64,000 nt of DNA from positions 1 through 64,000 of the forward strand of contig JAURKY010000006.1 in NCBI GenBank assembly GCA_030831475.1, in the 5' to 3' direction. Under the pieces are notes generated by a model. The model ran no database searches. It was not told the origin of the DNA and was given only the letters and a program-made list of their open reading frames with translations. This DNA comes from Burkholderiales bacterium. Its GTDB lineage: Bacteria > Pseudomonadota > Gammaproteobacteria > Burkholderiales > Methylophilaceae. Made by a program: the position numbers and the translations under genes. Below are positions 55,004 to 64,000 of this stretch, piece after piece; position 1 is the stretch's first letter; every line of letters starts with the position of its first letter.

Positions 55004-55498
55004 TTATTTTTCTAACTTCATTTGAAGAACATTTGACTCTTGTTGCTGACGAAATTCATCTAATTTTTTTTGAATATTAGCGTCATGTAGCGCTAAGATA
55101 GATGCAGCAAATAATCCAGCATTAGCAGCACCAGCCTCGCCAATAGCAAATGTTCCAACGGGTATGCCTTTGGGCATTTGTACGATTGATAATAACGAAT
55201 CTTGTCCAGCAAGATGTTTTGTTGGTACAGGAACGCCCAATACTGGTAACGTTGTTTTTGAGGCAACCATACCAGGCAAGTGCGCAGAACCTCCAGCACC
55301 AGCAATGATCACTTCAAACCCATTTTTTTTGGCATTAGATGCGAATTCAAACATTAAATCCGGAGTTCGATGTGCAGAAACAACCTTGGTTTCATAGTTA
55401 ATACCAAAATCATCTAAAATATTTGCAGCCTTTTCCATGATTGGCCAATCACTATTTGAACCCATAATGATGGCAACCTTAGGTTTGTTGTTTGACAT
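55004..55498 (-). CDS. purE: N5-carboxyaminoimidazole ribonucleotide mutase
   Basis: [52 protein letters not shown]. Confidence 0.97.
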   Translation of the reverse strand: MSNNKPKVAIIMGSNSDWPIMEKAANILDDFGINYETKVVSAHRTPDLMFEFASNAKKNGFEVIIAGAGGSAHLPGMVASKTTLPVLGVPVPTKHLAGQDSLLSIVQMPKGIPVGTFAIGEAGAANAGLFAASILALHDANIQKKLDEFRQQQESNVLQMKLEK

Positions 55499-57961
<2,463 letters not shown>

Positions 57962-57980
57962 AACTTATTCCAATACCTAA

Positions 57981-58295
57981 TTATTTAGCTTTAATTTTAT
58001 CGATCTTAATTTCTGTAAAACTTTGACGGTGACCCTGTGTTTTTCTGTAATGCTTACGTCGATTCATTTTAAAAATAGTCACTTTCTCACCTCTTCCATG
58101 TGAGACTATTGTTGCATCGACACTCGCTCCCTTAACCACAGGCGTACCGATCGTAACCTTATCTCCATCAATAACGGATAAGACATGGTCGATGCTAACA
58201 GACTTTCCAAGTTCAGTCGTTAGTTTTTCTACTCTTAGGGTATCTCCTTCTGAGACTTTGTATTGCTTTCCACCCGTTTTAATAATTGCTTGCAT
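57981..58295 (-). CDS. rplU: 50S ribosomal protein L21
   Basis: [42 protein letters not shown]. Confidence 0.97.
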   Translation of the reverse strand: MQAIIKTGGKQYKVSEGDTLRVEKLTTELGKSVSIDHVLSVIDGDKVTIGTPVVKGASVDATIVSHGRGEKVTIFKMNRRKHYRKTQGHRQSFTEIKIDKIKAK

Positions 58296-58328
58296 CTTAA
58301 CTTGCCTTAAACTAAAAAGAAACGGTGA

Positions 58329-58357
58329 ATTATACTCAAAAAGCTTTTATTTATCAA
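58329..58357 (-). promoter_or_regulatory. Strong sigma70 promoter for rplU-rpmA
   Basis: Minus strand TTGATA-N17-TATAAT (-35 58352-58357, -10 58329-58334). Confidence 0.8.
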
Positions 58358-58441
58358 TTATTTTCTACCCAATACGAGCCAATGTATTAAAGCATCTTTC
58401 CAAACTTTTGCCTATGATAGAATTTGTCATTTAAAAATAAA

Positions 58442-59425
58442 TTGTTCAAAAATAACTTGTCTCTAAAAAAAATACTTTCACCTATTAATGATCACATGAA
58501 AAATGTAGATTTAGTCATTAAACATTCTCTACATTCTAAGATACCCATCATCAATAAAATTTCCTCACACATTATCAACAGTGGTGGAAAAAAATTAAGG
58601 CCTGCACTACATTTATTAGTTGCTGGGTGGTTAGGCAAAATTAATAAAAAAAATTATCAGCTTGCTGCGATTCTAGAATTTATCCATACAGCCACATTAC
58701 TCCATGATGATGTGGTTGATGAATCATCTCGGCGAAGACATATTGAGACAGCTAACTCAGTTTATGGAAATGCTGCTAGTGTTCTTGTGGGTGATTTTCT
58801 TTACTCAAGATCCTTTCAGATGATGGTGGATGTCAATAACATGAGAGTAATGCAAATTTTAGCCAATACTACCAACCAAATATCTGAGGGAGAAATTCTT
58901 CAATTAATTAATATCAATAATTTCAAGATCAATGAAAATGATTACATCAATATTGTTGAATATAAAACAGCGAAACTTTTTGAAGCATCTTGTAGTCTTG
59001 CCGCAATCACAAACAATGCTAAATTAGTAGAAATTAAAAAGCTTACTCAATTAGGAAATGCTTTTGGACTCATATTTCAAATTATTGATGACATTTTAGA
59101 TTACAGCGGTAAAGAAAAAAAAATAGGCAAAAAAATAGGGGATGATTTAAGTCAAGGGAAAGTGACGTTACCCATTATATTGGCTCTCAAAAATGGAAGC
59201 TCTTCTCAGAAAAAAACTTTAAAAAATGTCTTAAAAGAAAAAAATTTAAAAAAACTAAATCAAGTCATTAATATACTTGAGGAAACTAAAGCATTAGAGC
59301 TAACAAGAGATAAGGCTAAAGAATATTTTGTAATCATTCAAAAAATTATAGGTACCTATCAAGCCAATAAGTTCAGCGATACATTGTTAAAACTTGCTGA
59401 GTACTCTATAAACAGAGAAAGTTAA
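58442..59425 (+). CDS. ispB: Octaprenyl diphosphate synthase (IspB-like)
   Basis: GGKKLRPALHLLVAG, TATLLHDDVVDESSRRRHIETAN, FQIIDDILDYSG; TTG start, exact start uncertain (58424 or 58442). Confidence 0.92.
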   Translation: MFKNNLSLKKILSPINDHMKNVDLVIKHSLHSKIPIINKISSHIINSGGKKLRPALHLLVAGWLGKINKKNYQLAAILEFIHTATLLHDDVVDESSRRRHIETANSVYGNAASVLVGDFLYSRSFQMMVDVNNMRVMQILANTTNQISEGEILQLININNFKINENDYINIVEYKTAKLFEASCSLAAITNNAKLVEIKKLTQLGNAFGLIFQIIDDILDYSGKEKKIGKKIGDDLSQGKVTLPIILALKNGSSSQKKTLKNVLKEKNLKKLNQVINILEETKALELTRDKAKEYFVIIQKIIGTYQANKFSDTLLKLAEYSINRES

Positions 59426-59769
59426 TTAAGTAAAATTTTTTCACCACTATCAATCCGATAGTAGTTTAATTTACCTTTTTGATGTTTTTGATCAAGAATA
59501 TCACCATGAAATACAGACTTACCATCGATATCAACTGATGCAAAACCACTGTTATAAAGAGTTATTTCAGCTTGCTGATCATGATGTTTCATATGAAAGG
59601 ACACATAATGTTCATTCTCGTCCTCAGAATCCATTTCCCATTTTTTTTCACCGGTAAGATCATAAAGCCACTTCACTAAATCTACTTCAACTTTACAAAA
59701 AACAGGATCCACAAGGTTTAATAACTCTGATTCCAAGCTAAATAACTGATTTTTTTTGTCGTCTTTCAT
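59422..59769 (-). CDS. Hypothetical protein, no family recognised
   Basis: 115-aa ORF filling the ispB-coaE gap; acidic, His-rich middle segment. Confidence 0.7.
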   Translation of the reverse strand: MKDDKKNQLFSLESELLNLVDPVFCKVEVDLVKWLYDLTGEKKWEMDSEDENEHYVSFHMKHHDQQAEITLYNSGFASVDIDGKSVFHGDILDQKHQKGKLNYYRIDSGEKILLN

Positions 59770-59838
59770 TTAAATTCCAACATATCATATATATTATATA
59801 AGTACTATGGTGATCTTTTTAATTTTTTCAAGAGCAAA

Positions 59839-60441
59839 ATGTACATTGTTGGATTAACAGGTGGAATAGGGTCAGGTAAAAGTCAGGCCGAATCAATTTT
59901 TAAAAAATTGAAGATACCCATTGTTGATTTGGATCAGATATCAAGGCAAATTACCCAAAAAAATACTGAGGGTTACTCTGAGATTGTTAAAAAGTTTGGC
60001 GTTCGTTACCTTAATGAGCAAGAGGAACTTAACCGATACTTAATTAAAGAAGAGATCTTTAAAAATAATCATTTTAAAAAGGATATCGAGTCTATTCTTC
60101 ATCCTCTGATTTTTACTGAATGCATAAAATTTATTGAGGATCACAAAAAAGCAAAATATATCGTAGTTGTTATTCCTTTGTTATTTGAATCAAAAAATTT
60201 CTTAGGCCTTATCAATGAGAGTTTGTTAATTGACTGTGATATTGAACATCAAATTTCAAGAGTAAAAAAAAGAGATAATCTAGGGAAAGATTTAATTATA
60301 AGTATTATCAATTCTCAAATGAGCCGATCTCATAAACAAAAAAAAGCTGATAAAATAATCTTAAATGATGACTCCATGTTTGAGTTAGAAAAAAAAATAA
60401 TATCTTTTCATAATTACCTTCTTAAAAAAATAAATGATTAA
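59839..60441 (+). CDS. coaE: Dephospho-CoA kinase
   Basis: MYIVGLTGGIGSGKSQAESIFKKL, IVDLDQISRQI, VVVIPLLFESKNF. Confidence 0.95.
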   Translation: MYIVGLTGGIGSGKSQAESIFKKLKIPIVDLDQISRQITQKNTEGYSEIVKKFGVRYLNEQEELNRYLIKEEIFKNNHFKKDIESILHPLIFTECIKFIEDHKKAKYIVVVIPLLFESKNFLGLINESLLIDCDIEHQISRVKKRDNLGKDLIISIINSQMSRSHKQKKADKIILNDDSMFELEKKIISFHNYLLKKIND

Positions 60442-61162
60442 CTACGAATTTCCTCTCAATGAAAAAATTAGACGTTTTCTTAGAATTGAAGAAATATTTT
60501 CAAAGATTGATTATCAACAAAAAAATCGTCAGAGCTTTTCGGAATATGGGTTATTCATACTACTGTTTGACTTAATGGCTACCGCCTCTAGATCTGACCT
60601 CAAAGTTGAATTATTGCAAACGTTAGATGCTGCGCAAATTAAGTTAAAAAATAAAAGGAATTCAGCAAAAAATAATGAATTAACAAAAAAACTTTCTTCA
60701 GCTAAAAAAATTTTAGAAAAAAGTACCATACAACCAGGCTTTTATTTTGGAAATGATCGATTGATTCAAGAAATTAAGGCTCGAAACGATAGTCCTTTTG
60801 GTATCGTATCCACGGATTTTCCTGAGTTACGCTATTGGATTGAGATTGAAAGCAGGGATATAAGAAAAAAATATTTCTATGAAAAATTCTCACCCTTTAA
60901 TCCAATAAAAGATGCTATAAAAATTTTATTAACTATAATCAGAAGTGAGGCTAACTTTGAAAAAGTTGAAACAGATGAAGGTCTCTATCAGATGAAACTA
61001 AATCCCTCCACAAAAAATGATCTTATAACAATTCAACTCTCCTCAGGGTCCAAATTTTTTCCGCATATTTCATCAAATAAATATGCAATTAATATGCAAT
61101 TTAATGATCACAATAATATCAAGATTGATAAAACAATTAAATTTAGATTAGCAATTAGCTAG
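60434..61162 (+). CDS. zapD: Cell division protein ZapD
   Basis: YEFPLNEKIRRFLRIEEIF; between coaE and yacG. Confidence 0.92.
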   Translation: MINYEFPLNEKIRRFLRIEEIFSKIDYQQKNRQSFSEYGLFILLFDLMATASRSDLKVELLQTLDAAQIKLKNKRNSAKNNELTKKLSSAKKILEKSTIQPGFYFGNDRLIQEIKARNDSPFGIVSTDFPELRYWIEIESRDIRKKYFYEKFSPFNPIKDAIKILLTIIRSEANFEKVETDEGLYQMKLNPSTKNDLITIQLSSGSKFFPHISSNKYAINMQFNDHNNIKIDKTIKFRLAIS

Positions 61163-61169
61163 CTTAAAA

Positions 61170-61340
61170 ATGAAAATTTATTGCCCCATTTGTAAAAAAA
61201 AAATTATTTATGATCTAGATAATGAATATAGGCCTTTTTGTTCAAAAAAATGCAAGCTTATTGACTTAGGCTCATGGGCATCAGAAGACTATTCCATTCC
61301 AGGTAAATTTGAATCAGGAGATTCCAATGAAAATTTTTAA
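61170..61340 (+). CDS. yacG: DNA gyrase inhibitor YacG (56 aa, missing from the ORF track)
   Basis: MKIYCPICKKKIIYDLDNEYRPFCSKKCKLIDLGSWASEDYSIPGKFESGDSNENF*; CxxC...CxxxC zinc motif, follows zapD. Confidence 0.92.
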   Translation: MKIYCPICKKKIIYDLDNEYRPFCSKKCKLIDLGSWASEDYSIPGKFESGDSNENF

Positions 61341-61758
61341 ATTTTTAATTTTATTTATTTTTTCTATAAATATTTTTGCTGCTGAAATGAAAATTAATGC
61401 AGCACATATCAAAGCGAACCAGCCAGGTCAAAATATTACAGCAGGATTCATTAAAATTTTGTCAGACTCAACGCTTAAAATAACTCAAATCCTTTCTAAG
61501 GATGCAAAAAAAATTGAAATTCATTCAATGAAAATGGAAAAGGGTCCTTACGGAGACTCAATCATGAAAATGCGTAAGATTGATAACCCGACTATTCAGG
61601 CTAATAAGGAATATATTTTAATGCCAGGGGGTGATCATTTAATGATATACGGGTTAAAAAAACAACTAAATCCAAATGATACTTTTGAAATAACATTCGT
61701 TCTTAAGGATGAAAATGATCACTCTTTTGAGAAAAATATCTCTTTCAAGGTTTACTAA
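61327..61758 (+). CDS. Periplasmic copper chaperone PCu(A)C family protein
   Basis: Signal peptide; HSMKMEKGPYGDSIMKM...GGDHLMIYGLK; ATG 61327 has aggag 6-7 nt upstream. Confidence 0.88.
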   Translation: MKIFKFLILFIFSINIFAAEMKINAAHIKANQPGQNITAGFIKILSDSTLKITQILSKDAKKIEIHSMKMEKGPYGDSIMKMRKIDNPTIQANKEYILMPGGDHLMIYGLKKQLNPNDTFEITFVLKDENDHSFEKNISFKVY

Positions 61759-62681
61759 TTCCAAATTGCTCGTTGAGAGGCTATTCCTATCGAACCGGAA
61801 ACATAGGCATTATTTTTGTCATGCTCAGTCATACCGCCTAAGGCATAAATTGGAATTTGAAATCCATTTATAATTTGCTTAAATTTTTCCCAACCCATAG
61901 GTTTTAATTCAGGATGCGATTGAGTCTTATTGACCGGAGACAATAGAGCAAAAGAGTATTTTTTATCTTCAACCATTTTTAAGTCCTCTAGAGTATGGCA
62001 TGAAGCTCCGATGATCCAGCCTTTTGGTATGGACAAATCTTGATAAATTTGACTTGAATTCAAATGAACGCCATCTAAACCAAGATCTTTAGCTAACTCT
62101 ATGTTTGAATTAAGCAAAATAGACATATCATAATTTTTTGTGAGCTTCTGAACTTCTTTACAAAAATAAATAAGATCATTAATCTCGAGACTTTTTTCCC
62201 TAATTTGGATTAACTGAAGTCCATTTTCAATTTTTCTCTTTAATGCACTAAAAAAATTATCTTTTAATTCAGAAAAGTTAGTGATGGCATAAATTGGGGG
62301 TAAAGATAGCGCTTTAAAAATAACTGAATTAGCTTCTAAAATTGGAGTTACTTCAGGGTCTCTAAGGTCGGTCCAATTTATATTTTGATTTTCTTTAGGC
62401 ACAACATCACCATCCCATTGAGACACTAGAAAAAAATGAAGTCTGACTGAGGCATGTTCATAAGAATGATGTCTTATAATCCAGGGGGAACAGCCATTAA
62501 TATTAATACCTAACTCTTCTTTTAGTTCTCTTTTTAACGCCTGCTCAGGACTTTCATTATTTTCTACCTTACCTCCAGGAAACTCCCACCATCCATGATA
62601 AGGCTTAGGCTGAGGTCTTTGTGCTAAAAGAACCTTATTATCATTTCTTAAGATACCAACCGCAACATCAACAATTTTCAC
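61755..62681 (-). CDS. Nudix (MutT-like 8-oxo-dGTP diphosphatase) fused to a ThiE/TenI-like thiamine phosphate synthase domain
   Basis: WWEFPGGKVENNESPEQALKRELKEELGI, then LQLIQIREKSLEINDLI...GLDGVHLNSSQI...IGASCHTLEDL...ALGGM. Confidence 0.93.
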   Translation of the reverse strand: MKIVDVAVGILRNDNKVLLAQRPQPKPYHGWWEFPGGKVENNESPEQALKRELKEELGININGCSPWIIRHHSYEHASVRLHFFLVSQWDGDVVPKENQNINWTDLRDPEVTPILEANSVIFKALSLPPIYAITNFSELKDNFFSALKRKIENGLQLIQIREKSLEINDLIYFCKEVQKLTKNYDMSILLNSNIELAKDLGLDGVHLNSSQIYQDLSIPKGWIIGASCHTLEDLKMVEDKKYSFALLSPVNKTQSHPELKPMGWEKFKQIINGFQIPIYALGGMTEHDKNNAYVSGSIGIASQRAIWN

Positions 62682-62683
62682 AA

Positions 62684-63913
62684 TTAACTTCGGTATTCTG
62701 CGTTTATTTTTACGTAATCGTAAGACAAATCAGTTGTCCAGAAGGATGAATGTTCTGAGCCTATTTTGAGATCAACTTTTAAATGAATTTCTGTTTTTTT
62801 CATTTCAATATTGGCCAATTCCTCATCATAATTCGAAGCAATAGATCCATTCTGAGCAAAAGGTAGGCCATTTAAATAAACATCGACTTTATCAATCAAA
62901 AGAGAACTAATATCCGCATTTCCTATGGCGGCTAAAATTCTTCCTAGATTTGGATCTGATGCAAATAGTGCCGTTTTAACCAAAGGAGAATGTGAAATTT
63001 TCTTGGCAATCTCCTTACAATCATTTTTAGTTTTACCATTGATTACCTCAATATGAATAAATTTTGTAGCCCCCTCTCCATCCCTAATGATTGAATGAGC
63101 TAAATACGAAGCAACCTCAAAAAAACCCTCTTTTATAATTTCGTAATCTTTATCACCCTCATTAGAAATTAATTTATTTTGTGCTTGATTGGTTGCCATC
63201 AAAATAAAGGAATCATTAGTAGATGTATCACCATCAACACTAATAGCATTAAAACTATCCTCAACAATTTCTTTGTGAATTCTAGAGAGTATTGATTGGC
63301 TAATATTTGCATTGGTACCAATGAAAGCAAGCATAGTGGCCATATTGGGGCAAATCATCCCAGAACCCTTACTAATCCCTGTGATCACAATATCCTCATT
63401 TTCAGTTTTAATTTTTGTTGAATAAGCCTTAGGAACTGTATCAGTCGTCATAATTGCTTCCGCAACTTCCAACCAATGTGACTCTGCAAGACTTTCTATA
63501 AGGTTAGTGAATTGTCCAACGATCTTATTAACGGGGATGTGAGTCAAAATGACACCCGTTGAAAAAGGCAAAATATCATGAGCTTGAACTTTGAGATTTG
63601 TGGCTAACTCAGAGCAAATCTGCATAGCATTATCAAATCCCTCTGATCCTGTTCCAGCGTTTGCAGAACCGGTATTTATAAGCAATGCCCTTTTATGAGA
63701 GCCTGCCTTTAAGTGATTTTGACATACTTGAACGGGAGCCGCTCGAAATTTATTTTTTGTAAATAAGCCTGAAACAACGCTTCCCTCGTCAAGCATAATT
63801 AAAGATAAATCTTTTCTATCCTTGTATTTAATTCCAGCTTTAACCGATGCAAGTTTAATACCTGGAACATTCAAAATATTATTTACTTCAGGTTTTTTTA
63901 GTCCAACCGGCAT
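62684..63913 (-). CDS. argJ: Bifunctional ornithine acetyltransferase/N-acetylglutamate synthase
   Basis: GLFTKNKFRAAPVQVCQNHL, LINTGSANAGTG, MICPNMATMLAFIGTNA, DGDTSTNDSFILMAT. Confidence 0.96.
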   Translation of the reverse strand: MPVGLKKPEVNNILNVPGIKLASVKAGIKYKDRKDLSLIMLDEGSVVSGLFTKNKFRAAPVQVCQNHLKAGSHKRALLINTGSANAGTGSEGFDNAMQICSELATNLKVQAHDILPFSTGVILTHIPVNKIVGQFTNLIESLAESHWLEVAEAIMTTDTVPKAYSTKIKTENEDIVITGISKGSGMICPNMATMLAFIGTNANISQSILSRIHKEIVEDSFNAISVDGDTSTNDSFILMATNQAQNKLISNEGDKDYEIIKEGFFEVASYLAHSIIRDGEGATKFIHIEVINGKTKNDCKEIAKKISHSPLVKTALFASDPNLGRILAAIGNADISSLLIDKVDVYLNGLPFAQNGSIASNYDEELANIEMKKTEIHLKVDLKIGSEHSSFWTTDLSYDYVKINAEYRS

Positions 63914-64000
63914 TTATTTTTTTCTCCAAATGGTGCCCTCAGGTGTATCTTCCAATAAAATACCCTTCTTAAGAAGATTGGCTCTAATGTCATCAGCTTC
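63914..64000 (-). CDS. cysS: Cysteinyl-tRNA synthetase, C-terminal end (partial)
   Basis: Minus strand reads EADDIRANLLKKGILLEDTPEGTIWRKK*, matching the CysS C-terminal LEDTPxGTxWR signature. Confidence 0.88.
   Translation of the reverse strand, partial: EADDIRANLLKKGILLEDTPEGTIWRKK

Noticed and set aside
61755-62681. Nudix-ThiE fusion as a novel domain fusion
   Set aside because: This MutT-TMP-synthase fusion is known in beta/gammaproteobacteria, so not new.

Overview
The window is a gene-dense, AT-rich bacterial chromosome segment. It looks like a streamlined betaproteobacterium, probably related to the Methylophilaceae/OM43 methylotrophs; this is inferred from gene content and order, not from a database search. 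It is almost entirely housekeeping and biosynthetic operons: mnmA-nadC, ilvIHC-psd, xseB-ispA-dxs-folE2, amgK-murU/lptD-surA-pdxA-rsmA, adk-leuS-lptE-holA-proA-nadD, bioBFHCD, trmL/gpsA-secB-grxC-rhodanese/gpmI-envC, murJ-ribF-ileS-lspA, rplU-rpmA-obgE-proB-purE-purK, coaE-zapD-yacG and argJ. I found no tRNA, rRNA, CRISPR array, transposon, prophage or obvious defence island. The ORF track misses yacG (56 aa) and two partial CDS at the window edges: an AlgP/histone-H1-like repeat tail and the cysS 3' end. The most notable signals concern compaction. Of nine convergent gene junctions, three have interlocked stop codons (TTAG, TTAA, CTAA), one overlaps by 28 bp (nadD/bioD), and two have terminator stems that use an opposing gene's stop region. 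Two same-strand genes start right at or just after terminator U-tracts, and rluE/icd are divergent with start codons only about 9 bp apart. Other points of interest are a UbiH-family paralog with degenerate FAD motifs, a YVTN beta-propeller plus MxaD-like gene pair, a candidate BirA-like operator at bioB, and an orphan hypothetical next to ispB. I saw no convincing wholly new multi-gene system.
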